Positions 5,949 through 14,927 of a DNA stretch of 34,044 nucleotides are shown here, in pieces; positions within the stretch are counted from its first letter, which is position 1; every line of letters starts with the position of its first letter. The notes under the pieces are model-generated. The model saw only the letters and a list, made by a program, of their open reading frames with translations, did no database searches and had not been told where the DNA came from. The position numbers and the translations under genes were made by a program. Source of the stretch: Allochromatium palmeri (lineage in GTDB: Bacteria; Pseudomonadota; Gammaproteobacteria; Chromatiales; Chromatiaceae); assembly GCF_009720725.1 (NCBI RefSeq), contig NZ_WNKT01000044.1, positions 1 through 34,044 of the forward strand. The letters run 5' to 3'.

Positions 5949-8900
5949 TCAGGACACCGCCCGCAGTCGCGGCGGCGACTGTAACTCGGATATGGGTGCC
6001 GGCTGGACCGGGCGCTCATAAGAGACGCGGACACTCTCGGCTCCCAGCAACTGGCGCAACTGCTTGAGCAGGGCATCGGCCGGACGAACGCGCCAGGCAC
6101 TCCCCAGCATCAGCTCGCCGACCGCACCGGGACGACGATAGATCAACCGGATCGGCAGACTCGTCTCGCGCGCCGTATCGCGATGGGCGAGCAGGACCGC
6201 GCGCAGTTCCTCGACCCGCTCCAGCCCCCGCGCATGGACGGATGGATCGGACAGATCCAGCGTCAGGAGCAGATGATCGGCGGCGGTCGCGCGTGCCTCC
6301 TCAAAGGTGCGCACGCTGTCGGCGCGCAGCGACCAGGCGTCGCGGAACTCGTCGAAGTTGAGCGCGCCCGTGATGCTCAGGATCTGGTCGGCGACCAGCA
6401 GATGACGCGCCTGTTCATAGAGTTCGGAGAAGACCGTGGCCTCAATGCGCCCGGTACGGTCGTCGAGCACCACCGACCCCATGCGTCCGCGCTGGGTCTT
6501 GCCGTGCCGCACGCTGACCACCAGCCCAACGACGGTGCGTTTTTCGCGGTCGCGCCGGTCGCGGCGTCCGAGTTCGCGATCGGTCTCCAGCAAGCGGGCG
6601 ATACGCGCCCCGCCCATCGCCTTGAGTTCGTCCTCGTAGCGGTCGATCGGATGTCCGGTGAGATAGAGTCCGAGCGTCTCCTTTTCGCCCTGGAGACGCT
6701 GTTCGTCCTCCCAGTCGGCGAGGGTCTCGCGGGCGAGCTGCGGGTCGCGTGTGGGTGGGCCGCTGGGTTCCATGACGCCAAACAGATCGACTTGCCCGGC
6801 GGCGCGGGTATTGCGGGACTGCTCAGCGGCCTTGAGCGCCAGCGGCAGATGGGCCATGAGCGTGGCACGGTTGGGGCCGAGTTCATCGAGCGCGCCGGCG
6901 CGGATCAGTGACTCCAGCACGCGGCGGTTGACCCGTTGCAGGTCGATGCGGCCGCAGAAATCCCAGAGGTCGCGGAAGGAACCGCCGGCACGACGCGCCT
7001 CCAGCATGGCCTCGATCGCCGACTCGCCCACGCCCTTGACCGCGCCCAGGCCATAGACGACGGTCTTGTCGTCGGCGATGGTGAAGTGATAGTCGGAGCG
7101 ATTGATGGCCGGCGGCTCGACCCTGAGCTTCATCGTCCGGCATTCGTCGATCAGGGTTACGACCTTGTCGGTGTTGTCCATGTCCGCCGAGAGCACGGCG
7201 GCCATGAAGGCGGCCGGATAGTGCGCCTTGAGCCAGAGGGTTTGGTAACTGACTAAGGCGTAAGCGGCACTGTGACTCCTATTAAATCCATAACCAGAAA
7301 AATATTCCATTAAATCAAACACATGCGAGGCGAGCTGACCATCAATTCCTCGTGCTAGCGCACCCTGCTCAAAGGTTTCGCGCTGCTTGGCCATCTCCTC
7401 GGGTTTCTTCTTGCCCATGCAATTGTGGGCAATAAAATCGTTGGCGATAAAATTGTGATGTTTGGGAATGGTGAGATCGAAGACTTCCATCCGGCCTAGC
7501 GGGCGGATCGACTCGATTACATCCCACAAGATATCCGACTCGACGCCAATCCTTGACTGCGGTTCATCGCTTTCCAACGGCAACCGTGCCGCCAATCCGA
7601 TCGTCTCGTCCTCGACAAAGCCCCCCAGCGGCTTCCACCCCATGAGCGTATAGAACAGATGCGTCGCCGTCGCCTGAATCCGGCGTCCGGTGCGTGTCGT
7701 GACCTCGAACACCTCCTGCACGCCATTGCGATAGACGGCGGCGATCGGTTGGCGCACGATCTTCTGGGTTTTCAGATCGAGCGCGAACACCTCGCGTCCG
7801 ATCCAGACCTCGGGCGCGGCGGCGATCTCGGTCAGCGTCACTCGTCGCCCGGTCGCGGCATCGACGACCTCGGTCGAGCCGGCCAGACAGCGACGCAGAA
7901 TATCCGCCCCACCGAGCGAATACCCCGCCAACACCTGCGCAATCTGCATCACCTGCTCCTGATACAGGATGATGCCGTAAGTGGGTTTGAGGATCGGCTC
8001 CAGATCCGGATGCGGATAGGCGACCTCGGCGCGTCCATGCTTGCGCTCGATGAAATCATCGACCATGCCCGATTGCAGCGGACCGGGCCGGAACAGCGCC
8101 ACCAGCGCCGTGATCTCGTCAAAGCTGTCGGGCTGGAGCTTCTTGATCAGCTCCTTCATACCGCGCGATTCGAGCTGGAACACCGCCGTCGTTTCACAGC
8201 GCTTGAGCAGATCGAAAGCGTCCCGGTCGCGCGGGTCGATGCGCTCGATGTCGAGCGGCGGCTCGCCCTGGGCGGCGCGCCCGGCATTGATGGTCTTGAG
8301 CGCCCAATCGATGATGGTCAGCGTACGCAACCCCAGAAAGTCGAACTTGACCAGCCCGACCTGTTCCACGTCGTCCTTGTCGAACTGCGTGACCAGATTC
8401 ACCCCGCCCGGTTCGCAATAGAGCGGCGCGAAATCGGTCAGGATCGTAGGCGCAATCACCACGCCACCCGCGTGCTTGCCGGCGTTGCGCGTCAGCCCCT
8501 CCAGCGTGCGCGCCATGTCGAGCAGGGCGCGCACCTCCTCGTCCTGGTCATAGGCACGCTTGAGATCCTCGCTCTCCTTGAGCGCCTTCTCCAGCGTCAT
8601 CCCCAGCTCGAAGGGCACCATCTTGGCGATCTTGTCGACGAAGCCATAGGGATGCCCCATGACGCGCCCGACATCGCGCACCACCGCCTTGGCCGCCATG
8701 GTGCCGAAGGTGATGATCTGCGACACCGCCTCACGCCCGTACTTGCGTGCCACATAGTCGATGACCCGATCGCGCCCTTCCATGCAGAAGTCGATATCGA
8801 AGTCGGGCATGGACACGCGCTCGGGATTAAGAAAGCGCTCGAACAGCAGCTCATGCTCGATCGGATCGAGATCGGTGATCTTGAGTGCATAGGCCACCAG

Positions 8901-10007
8901 CGAGCCGGCGCCCGAGCCGCGCCCCGGCCCGACCGGAATGCCGTTGTCCTTGGCCCACTGGATGAAGTCGGCCACGATCAGGAAGTAGCCGGGGAAGCCC
9001 ATCTGGATGATGACGTCCAGCTCGATCTTGAGCCGTTCCTCGTAGACCCGGCGCCGCTCGGCATACTCAGGCGCGGTGCGATCGAGAATCCGCTCCAGAC
9101 GCCATTCCAGACCCCGGCGCGACTGCTCGGCAAAGAAGCTGTCGGTGGTCATGCCCTCGGGCACCGGGAACACCGGCAGATAGTTCTTCCCCAGCCGGAG
9201 TTCCAGGTTGCAGCGCTTGGCGATCTCGACCGTGTTCTCCAGCGCCTCGGGCAGATCGGCGAACAGCTCGGCCATCTCGGCCGGAGTGCGCAGATACTGC
9301 TCCTCGCTGTAATCGCGCGGGCGGCGCGGGTCGTCGAGGGTACGGCCCTGGTTGATACAAACACGCGCCTCGTGGGCCTCGAAGTCACTGGCGGCGAGAA
9401 AACGCACGTCGTTGGTCGCCACCACCGGCACGCCGCGCCGGATGGCTAAATCGACGCTGGCCTCGATCAGCTCGCCTTCCAGAGCGCGCCCGGTGCGCAT
9501 CAGCTCCAGGTAATAGCGATCCCCGAACACCGACAGCCAGGCGTCGAGCCGCTGCTCGGCGATCGCGTCCCGGCCCTTGAGCAACGCCTCGGCCACATCG
9601 CCACGTAGACCGCCCGAGAGCGCGATCAAGCCCTGATGGGCCTCCAGGATCCAGTCGCGCTCGACCTGCGCCACACCCAGATGCTGCCCCTCGACGAAGC
9701 CGCGCGAGATCAGTCGCGTCAGGTTGCGATAGCCCGGCTCGTCCTGCGCCAGCAGCACCAGGCGATGCGGCTGATTGGCGTCCTCCGGATTGCGCACCCA
9801 GAGATCCGCGCCCGCGATCGGCTTGACCCCCGTACCCACAGCGGCCTTGTAGAAACGCACCAGCGAGAACAGATTGCCCTGATCGGTGACAGCGACCGCC
9901 GGCATTCCGGCCGCCGCGACCGTCTTGACCAGCGGCTTGATACGCACCAGGCCATCGACCAGCGAATATTCGGAATGCAGATGCAGATGAACGAAAGTTG
10001 GGTCCAC
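5949..10007 (-). CDS. dnaE: DNA polymerase III alpha subunit, interrupted by an in-frame mini-intein
   Basis: Replicative DNA polymerase, 1352 codons; about 1196 residues after removal of the intein, close to the usual DnaE length (E. coli 1160). Domains in order: PHP (HLHLHSEYS at 7-15), C-family polymerase core with PDFDIDF (D402, D404) and a third Asp in VKFDFLG near 558, then, beyond the intein, the tandem HhH region (YGLGAVKGVG) and an OB fold at about 1157-1236. The intein occupies residues 707-862 between LRR and CMGKKKPEEM. The start codon is GTG at 10005-10007 with AGGA about eight bases upstream. A diverged partial copy of its 3' end lies at 1190-1415. Confidence 0.96.
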   Translation of the reverse strand: MDPTFVHLHLHSEYSLVDGLVRIKPLVKTVAAAGMPAVAVTDQGNLFSLVRFYKAAVGTGVKPIAGADLWVRNPEDANQPHRLVLLAQDEPGYRNLTRLISRGFVEGQHLGVAQVERDWILEAHQGLIALSGGLRGDVAEALLKGRDAIAEQRLDAWLSVFGDRYYLELMRTGRALEGELIEASVDLAIRRGVPVVATNDVRFLAASDFEAHEARVCINQGRTLDDPRRPRDYSEEQYLRTPAEMAELFADLPEALENTVEIAKRCNLELRLGKNYLPVFPVPEGMTTDSFFAEQSRRGLEWRLERILDRTAPEYAERRRVYEERLKIELDVIIQMGFPGYFLIVADFIQWAKDNGIPVGPGRGSGAGSLVAYALKITDLDPIEHELLFERFLNPERVSMPDFDIDFCMEGRDRVIDYVARKYGREAVSQIITFGTMAAKAVVRDVGRVMGHPYGFVDKIAKMVPFELGMTLEKALKESEDLKRAYDQDEEVRALLDMARTLEGLTRNAGKHAGGVVIAPTILTDFAPLYCEPGGVNLVTQFDKDDVEQVGLVKFDFLGLRTLTIIDWALKTINAGRAAQGEPPLDIERIDPRDRDAFDLLKRCETTAVFQLESRGMKELIKKLQPDSFDEITALVALFRPGPLQSGMVDDFIERKHGRAEVAYPHPDLEPILKPTYGIILYQEQVMQIAQVLAGYSLGGADILRRCLAGSTEVVDAATGRRVTLTEIAAAPEVWIGREVFALDLKTQKIVRQPIAAVYRNGVQEVFEVTTRTGRRIQATATHLFYTLMGWKPLGGFVEDETIGLAARLPLESDEPQSRIGVESDILWDVIESIRPLGRMEVFDLTIPKHHNFIANDFIAHNCMGKKKPEEMAKQRETFEQGALARGIDGQLASHVFDLMEYFSGYGFNRSHSAAYALVSYQTLWLKAHYPAAFMAAVLSADMDNTDKVVTLIDECRTMKLRVEPPAINRSDYHFTIADDKTVVYGLGAVKGVGESAIEAMLEARRAGGSFRDLWDFCGRIDLQRVNRRVLESLIRAGALDELGPNRATLMAHLPLALKAAEQSRNTRAAGQVDLFGVMEPSGPPTRDPQLARETLADWEDEQRLQGEKETLGLYLTGHPIDRYEDELKAMGGARIARLLETDRELGRRDRRDREKRTVVGLVVSVRHGKTQRGRMGSVVLDDRTGRIEATVFSELYEQARHLLVADQILSITGALNFDEFRDAWSLRADSVRTFEEARATAADHLLLTLDLSDPSVHARGLERVEELRAVLLAHRDTARETSLPIRLIYRRPGAVGELMLGSAWRVRPADALLKQLRQLLGAESVRVSYERPVQPAPISELQSPPRLRAVS
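7422..7889 (-). other. DnaE mini-intein (156 residues, no homing endonuclease)
   Basis: Within dnaE the alpha-subunit sequence LRR-(A)MGKKKPEEM is interrupted. The insert starts with Cys (CLAGSTEV, block A; codon 7887-7889) and ends with His-Asn (FIAHN; Asn codon 7422-7424), followed by Cys as the first residue of the C-extein. Block B appears as QATATHLFY (about residues 72-80 of the intein), with the T-x-x-H pattern; block F as MEVFDLTIPKHHNF and block G as DFIAHN. No LAGLIDADG or HNH motif occurs, so it is a splicing-only mini-intein. All catalytic residues for standard splicing (Cys1, block B His, penultimate His, terminal Asn, Cys+1) are present. Confidence 0.93.
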
Positions 10008-10098
10008 GGGAGTCCTGCGCGACGGCTGAAAAGGAGGGCAACCCCGAGCGGGGGGACGCTAGTCTAACGGCCAGCACCGCGCCTGTCCGAAACGGAAA

Positions 10099-10117
10099 AA
10101 TCCATCAAAAATGGATT
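10099..10117. repeat. Short hairpin AATCCAT-CAAAA-ATGGATT
   Basis: A perfect 7-base inverted repeat with a five-base loop lies upstream of dnaE. It may be a protein-binding site or part of a leader hairpin; the role is unknown. Confidence 0.4.
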
Positions 10118-10136
10118 CGGGATAGGCGCCTGACAG

Positions 10137-10182
10137 CGGAGCTGGAAAAGTCGCCTGAGATCCGCGACTTGGACTAGCTCCG
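10137..10182. repeat. Two-step palindrome between dnaE and yihY
   Basis: Outer arms CGGAGCT/AGCTCCG (10137-10143, 10176-10182) enclose inner arms AAGTCGC/GCGACTT (10148-10154, 10164-10170), with a nine-base apical loop. All 14 arm pairs match. It lies in the divergent dnaE/yihY promoter region and has no T-run, so an operator, small-RNA stem or repeat-element relic is likelier than a terminator. Confidence 0.45.
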
Positions 10183-10299
10183 TTCGGCAAGATGCCGCCC
10201 ATGATCGCCAACCGAGCGGCTCCCGGCATTTGAAAAGCCTCAACACTCCGACTAGGCTGGCTGGATTGAGTCCAAGTATCGAGCTGTCAGGCTGCCGAC

Positions 10300-11622
10300 A
10301 TGACGCACACGTCAACCCTCCAGACGCGACTGGAAACCCTGCTCTGGGGCCAGGATCTAGACCAGTTACCACCCTGGCAGGTCCACGCCATCCAGATCGG
10401 GCGGCTCGTCCACGCCGTGGCGCGCGATCTGACACAGGGCCATCTGACGCTCTACGCCATGAGCCTGGTCTACACCACATTGCTGTCGCTGGTGCCGCTG
10501 CTGGCGGTCAGCTTCTCGGTGCTCAAGGGCTTTGGCGTGCACAACCAGATCGAGCCGCTGCTGGCCAATGCGCTCGAACCGCTCGGCGAATCAGGCGTGG
10601 AAATCACACAGCAGCTCATCGGCTTCGTCGACCGCATGCAGGTCGGCGTGCTCGGCGCGCTGGGCGTGGGGATGCTGTTTTATACCGTGGTTTCGCTGAT
10701 CCAGAAGATCGAGCAGTCGTTCAACCATGTCTGGCGCGTCGACGAAGTCCGCCCGTTCGCGCAACGCTTCACCCAGTATCTGAGCGTGCTGACCATCGGG
10801 CCGGTGCTGTTTTTCTCGGCCGTCGGTGTCTCGGCCTCGCTCGGCGGCAATCCGCTACTACGCTCGGTGATGGATTATGAGCCGGTGAGCTGGCTGATGG
10901 AGCTGGTGCGGCTGCTCGCGCCCTATCTGATGATCTCGGTGACCTTCACCTTCATCTACCGCTTCGTGCCCAACACCCAGGTGCGGCTGGTCTCGGCGCT
11001 GATCGGCGGTCTGGTGGCCGGTTTGCTGTGGCAGTCGGTCGGGGCGCTGTTCGCCCAGTTCATGGCCGGCTCGACCCAGTACACCGCCATCTATTCGAGT
11101 CTGGCGATCCTGATCCTGCTCATGATCTGGATCTATCTCGGCTGGCTGATCCTGCTCGTCGGCAGCAGCATTGCTTTCTATCAGCAACACCCGGAGTTGC
11201 TCGACTCGCCCGAGCGCGAGCCGGAGCCGAGTCCGCGCCAGCGTGAGCGTCTGGCCCTGATGATCGCCATGTCCATCGCGCGCACCCATCTTGCCGCCGA
11301 GCCGCCCCAGGATCGCCGAACCCTGGCCAAGGCGGTGCGCCAGCCGGAACGCACCATCCAGGCGTCCCTGAATCTGCTCGAGGACGCGGGCTATGTCGTG
11401 CGCACCGCGGCCGAGCCGGCCGGCTATGTGCTGGCGCGCCCGCCCGAGGACATCAGGGTGCTGGACATCCTGGAGCGGGTGCGCCATTGGGGCGAGCAGC
11501 GGATGGGAGCGGCCGGTCAGCCGATCGAGCCGGCGATCACGGCGATCGAATCCCGGATCGAAACGGCCCTGGGCGAAAGTCTGAAGGATCTGACGCTGCG
11601 TGATCTGACGACCGAGGCTTGA
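10300..11622 (+). CDS. YihY/BrkB-family inner-membrane protein with C-terminal winged helix
   Basis: A 440-residue protein of the YihY (UPF0761) family, often mislabelled RNase BN. About six membrane helices lie between residues 50 and 287, with family-typical AMSLVYTTLLSLVPLLAV near 53-70 and a glycine-rich helix near 232-252. Beyond the membrane part, residues about 310-440 form a soluble domain resembling a winged helix (RTLAKAVRQPERTIQASLNL, then LLEDAGYVVRT), present in a subset of the family. The transport or regulatory role of the family is not established. It is divergent from dnaE and convergent with the small membrane-protein gene, with 17 bases between stops. Confidence 0.85.
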   Translation: MTHTSTLQTRLETLLWGQDLDQLPPWQVHAIQIGRLVHAVARDLTQGHLTLYAMSLVYTTLLSLVPLLAVSFSVLKGFGVHNQIEPLLANALEPLGESGVEITQQLIGFVDRMQVGVLGALGVGMLFYTVVSLIQKIEQSFNHVWRVDEVRPFAQRFTQYLSVLTIGPVLFFSAVGVSASLGGNPLLRSVMDYEPVSWLMELVRLLAPYLMISVTFTFIYRFVPNTQVRLVSALIGGLVAGLLWQSVGALFAQFMAGSTQYTAIYSSLAILILLMIWIYLGWLILLVGSSIAFYQQHPELLDSPEREPEPSPRQRERLALMIAMSIARTHLAAEPPQDRRTLAKAVRQPERTIQASLNLLEDAGYVVRTAAEPAGYVLARPPEDIRVLDILERVRHWGEQRMGAAGQPIEPAITAIESRIETALGESLKDLTLRDLTTEA

Positions 11623-11639
11623 TCCCGGATCGATTGGAT

Positions 11640-11933
11640 TCAGGCCAGATTGCCGATCAGAAAGAGCGCGGCAAAGATGGCGCACAATGGCCCGGCGAGC
11701 CACAGCGAGACCTGACTGAGCCGGCGCCCGGTGACGAAGCGCAATCCGACAATGCCCAGAATCAAGCCCAGAATGCCGGTCGCCATGCCCGAGAAGAACA
11801 GCGTCTGGACACAATCGGTCTGGCAGGTACGCCCATCATAGGGGCCGGAGAGCATGGCCGCGGCGCTCAGGGCGGTCAGCGTCCAACCGGCCAGGGCCAG
11901 CAGGATCGCGGGCAGTGAAGCGATATTCATCAT
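11640..11933 (-). CDS. Small membrane protein of unknown function
   Basis: A 97-residue protein with three to four hydrophobic helices and one close Cys pair (CQTDC) in the first loop. I consider it real because its ATG overlaps the stop of the upstream alpha-E gene by four bases (ATGA), the arrangement of translationally coupled operon genes, and because its hydrophobic pattern is coherent. I do not recognise the family. It is the last gene of the leftward Zn-protease/ATP-grasp/alpha-E operon. Confidence 0.65.
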   Translation of the reverse strand: MMNIASLPAILLALAGWTLTALSAAAMLSGPYDGRTCQTDCVQTLFFSGMATGILGLILGIVGLRFVTGRRLSQVSLWLAGPLCAIFAALFLIGNLA

Positions 11934-12949
11934 CCTCTCTCCTCTTTTTTATTTTCTCGCGCAGTCGTTGTCGTTTGTACTTGCGACTGTGACTGCGATG
12001 GCGACTTCGGCTCAAGCTCCGGCGGCGGCAGGAACCAGGTGCGCGCGATCTCATCATGCAGGTCGCCGACACCGATCTGGAACTCGTCGATGAAACTCTT
12101 GAGCTGCTGCTGATTGAGCCGTCGCGGCTCCACGCCCTCCAGCATGCGCTTGAGACGTCCAGCGATCCGTAATGTCGCCTCATTGCGCGGCAGCTTCTCC
12201 AGACTCTTGCGTAGCGACTCCAGGCTGTAATTGACTGAGCGCGGAAAGACCGGATGCTGGAGCAGAAAACGCAACACCGGTCCGCGCAATACCCGGATCT
12301 GCTCACTGCGCCGATAGGCCTGGTAGCCGGTGAGCGACTTGAGCACGCTGACCCACTGAATGGTCTCGAACGGACGCAGCTCGGTGGTCTCCTCGGGCAG
12401 CAGATTGGCCGAGCGCACGTCGATGATGCGCGTGGTCATGTCGGTGCGCTCGATGAAGCGCCCCAGATGCAGGAAGTCATAGCCCTGATCGTGCAGCATG
12501 GTCCCCGACAGCATGCCGGTCATGGTCTGCGCGCCCTGGATGAGATGCTTGAGATAGACATGACGCCCGCTCTTGGTCAGCCCCTTGGGCAGCTCGTCAC
12601 GCGCATAGAGATAGAGTTCGTTGAGCAGCTCCCAGGACTCGCGCGGCACGAAGTCGCGAATGGTGCGGCAGTTTTCGCGCGCCGCGCTCAGGGCCGAGAG
12701 GATGGAACCGGAGTTGCGCTCATCGCCGATCAGAAAGCGCACCACCTGGCGCTCGCCATAGTCCTTGTAGTGCTCCTCAAACAGCGCATTGGCGCCCGTG
12801 ATGTCGATCAGCGGACGCCAGCCGGGGGCGATGCCGCGCGGCAGGTCGAGCAAGAGGTTGGCATTGACGCTGACGATGCGCGCCGTGTTTTCCGCGCGCT
12901 CGACATAGCGCGACAGCCAGTAGATGTTTTCAGCAACACGCGACAGCAT
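11930..12949 (-). CDS. Alpha-E domain protein (DUF403)
   Basis: A 339-residue, almost wholly helical protein. It starts with the family signature MLSRVAENIYWLSRYVERAEN and contains LHDQGYDFLHLGRFIERTDM near 170-190. Alpha-E proteins occur next to circularly permuted ATP-grasp proteins and transglutaminase-like or protease genes, and are thought to take part in a peptide-ligation or modification system; the substrate is unknown. The last 30 residues are a low-complexity Gln/Ser/Lys tail. GGAG precedes the ATG. It lies 13 bases after the ATP-grasp stop and overlaps the following small gene by four bases. Confidence 0.9.
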   Translation of the reverse strand: MLSRVAENIYWLSRYVERAENTARIVSVNANLLLDLPRGIAPGWRPLIDITGANALFEEHYKDYGERQVVRFLIGDERNSGSILSALSAARENCRTIRDFVPRESWELLNELYLYARDELPKGLTKSGRHVYLKHLIQGAQTMTGMLSGTMLHDQGYDFLHLGRFIERTDMTTRIIDVRSANLLPEETTELRPFETIQWVSVLKSLTGYQAYRRSEQIRVLRGPVLRFLLQHPVFPRSVNYSLESLRKSLEKLPRNEATLRIAGRLKRMLEGVEPRRLNQQQLKSFIDEFQIGVGDLHDEIARTWFLPPPELEPKSPSQSQSQVQTTTTARENKKEERG

Positions 12950-12962
12950 AAACCCGACTCCA

Positions 12963-14420
12963 TCAATCTTTAGCGCAATCCGGCAGGATCCAGGTGTCCT
13001 TGCTCCCGCCGCCCTGTGACGAGTTGACCACCAGCGACCCCTTGCGCATGGCCACCCGCGTCAGTCCGCCCATGGTCACCTGCTGGCGGTCGGCCGAGAG
13101 GATGAAGGGGCGCAGATCCACATGCCGGGGTTCGAGCTTACGCCCGATGATGGTTGGCACCGTCGAGAGCTTGAGCGCCGGCTGGGAGATGTAGTTGCGC
13201 GGATCCTTCTTGATCAGCTCGGCGAAACGCTCGCGCTCGGCCTTGGTCGAGGCCGGGCCGACCAGCATCCCGTAACCGCCGGACTCGTTGGCCGGCTTAA
13301 CGACCAGTGTTTCCATATGTTCGAGCGTATAGGCCAGCGAGTCTGAGTCCATGCACCTGTAGGTCGGCACATTGGGGATGATGGGATCGGCGTCGAGATA
13401 GTAGCGGATGATCTCGGGGACGAAGGCATAGACCACCTTGTCGTCGGCCACGCCGGCGCCCGGCGCATTGGCCAGGGCGACCTTACCCGCCTTCCAGGCC
13501 CGCAGCAGACCGGGCACACCGAGCGCCGAATCGGGCAGGAAGGCTTCGGGATCGAGAAAGAGATCATCGACGCGCCGATAGATGACGTCGACCCGCTCGG
13601 CGCCATCGACGGTGCGCATATAGACACAGTCGTCATCATCGACGAACAGATCGCGCCCTTCGACCAGCTCGCAGCCCATCTGCTGAGCCAGATAGGCGTG
13701 CTCGAAATAGGCGGAGTTGTAGATGCCGGGCGTCAGCACCACGACCTCGGGATAGTCGGCCGGGCGCGGCGAGAGCGCCGCCAGGGTGTCGAAGAGTTGC
13801 GAGGGATAGTCGTCGACCGGCAGCGGGGCGTAATGCTCGAACAGCTCGGGGAAGACGCGCTTGGTGACCAGCCGGTTCTCCAGCATGTAGGACACGCCCG
13901 AGGGCACGCGCAGATTGTCCTCCAGCACATAGATGGTCCCATCGGCGTCGCGCACCAGATCCGAGCCGCAGATGTGCGCCCAGATCCCGAGTGGCGGATT
14001 CACGCCGACGCATTGCGGTCGAAAATTGACCGACTTGGCCAGCACCTCGGCCGGAAAGACACCATCAGCGATGATGCGCTGATCGTGGTAGAGGTCGTCG
14101 ATGAAGAGGTTGAGTGCCTGGACGCGCTGGCGAAGTCCGGCTTCGACCCGATCCCATTCGGACTGGGGGATGATGCGCGGGATGATGTCGAAGGGCCAGG
14201 TGCGGTCGATCGCCCCACCCTCCTCCGAATAGACGGTGAAGGTGATGCCCATTTCCTTGATGGCGACATCGGCCGCCTCCTGGCGCGTGACCAGCTCATC
14301 ATGGCCGAGATCCTCCAGATCCTGGAGCAGACCATCGACACAGTCGCGCGCCTTGCCGGGCGCCTCGACCAGCTCGTCGTAGAAATCCTCGCAGGAATAG
14401 TCGTTCCAATCGATGCTCAT
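12963..14420 (-). CDS. Circularly permuted type-2 ATP-grasp protein
   Basis: A 485-residue protein typical of the DUF404/DUF407 group. Recognisable segments are RIIPQSEWDRVEAGLRQRVQ (136-155), ADGTIYVLEDNLRVPSGVSY in the ATP-grasp region, VVKPANESGGYGMLVGP near 375-391 (nucleotide-binding loop), and the C-terminal SSQGGGSKDTW. ATP-grasp enzymes join carboxylates to amines through acyl-phosphates, so a peptide or amide ligase is likely; the substrate is unknown. The ATG overlaps the upstream Zn-protease stop by four bases, and the alpha-E gene follows after 13 bases. Confidence 0.93.
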   Translation of the reverse strand: MSIDWNDYSCEDFYDELVEAPGKARDCVDGLLQDLEDLGHDELVTRQEAADVAIKEMGITFTVYSEEGGAIDRTWPFDIIPRIIPQSEWDRVEAGLRQRVQALNLFIDDLYHDQRIIADGVFPAEVLAKSVNFRPQCVGVNPPLGIWAHICGSDLVRDADGTIYVLEDNLRVPSGVSYMLENRLVTKRVFPELFEHYAPLPVDDYPSQLFDTLAALSPRPADYPEVVVLTPGIYNSAYFEHAYLAQQMGCELVEGRDLFVDDDDCVYMRTVDGAERVDVIYRRVDDLFLDPEAFLPDSALGVPGLLRAWKAGKVALANAPGAGVADDKVVYAFVPEIIRYYLDADPIIPNVPTYRCMDSDSLAYTLEHMETLVVKPANESGGYGMLVGPASTKAERERFAELIKKDPRNYISQPALKLSTVPTIIGRKLEPRHVDLRPFILSADRQQVTMGGLTRVAMRKGSLVVNSSQGGGSKDTWILPDCAKD

Positions 14421-14902
14421 GATTTATTCATCCCATACAATTCCCAGGGCTGTCGTGCCCGACCGGTCACGAAGGATCGCTCAGGGTTCACCAGGGCGTG
14501 ACCGGCGATGGCCGTTCGTCCCAGGAGCATCCGAAACAACATGCTCTCGCGATTGGTCAGGGTCAGCTCGATCGGCCAGTCCAGACCGGCCAGCGCCAGA
14601 CGGGTCTCGATGATATAGCGCTCTTCGCGATGCCCGCCCGAATCCGAGATCTGACGCTGGTCGATCACCAGCGCCTCGCTATGGACGACGACATCGGCGC
14701 GATGCTGGAGCGGGTGCACGCCGAAGCGCGCATACAGTTGCCCGCCACGCCGAAACGTATCGACATAGAAAGCGTGCAGGGTCGAGGTGCGCGCGCCCGT
14801 GTCGATTTTCGCCTTGATCGCCGGCAGTCCCAAATCAGGCAGCGCCAGCCATTCGCGCCAGCCCAGGATCAGTTCGGGGATCACTCGCTCGGGATGGCTC
14901 AT
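14417..14902 (-). CDS. RimK-associated retropepsin-like protease (Zn_protease/RimB-like family)
   Basis: A 161-residue protein with the family motif KIDTGARTSTLHA (32-44), in which the Asp of DTGA recalls retropepsins, and a C-terminal MLLGRTAIAGHALVNPERSF. The family is annotated as an ATP-dependent zinc protease and is often genetically linked to ATP-grasp ligases such as RimK. Here it opens the operon with the ATP-grasp and alpha-E genes, fitting a make-and-trim pair acting on an amide-linked modification (inference). No strong ribosome-binding site is visible before the ATG. Confidence 0.85.
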   Translation of the reverse strand: MSHPERVIPELILGWREWLALPDLGLPAIKAKIDTGARTSTLHAFYVDTFRRGGQLYARFGVHPLQHRADVVVHSEALVIDQRQISDSGGHREERYIIETRLALAGLDWPIELTLTNRESMLFRMLLGRTAIAGHALVNPERSFVTGRARQPWELYGMNKS

Positions 14903-14927
14903 CGCGTGTCGCTGAAACGCTTGGCGC

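Noticed and set aside
7659-9449. Open frame of 596 codons on the plus strand inside dnaE
   Set aside because: Antisense shadow of dnaE and part of the intein; no domain, no ribosome-binding site and composition typical of a complement frame.
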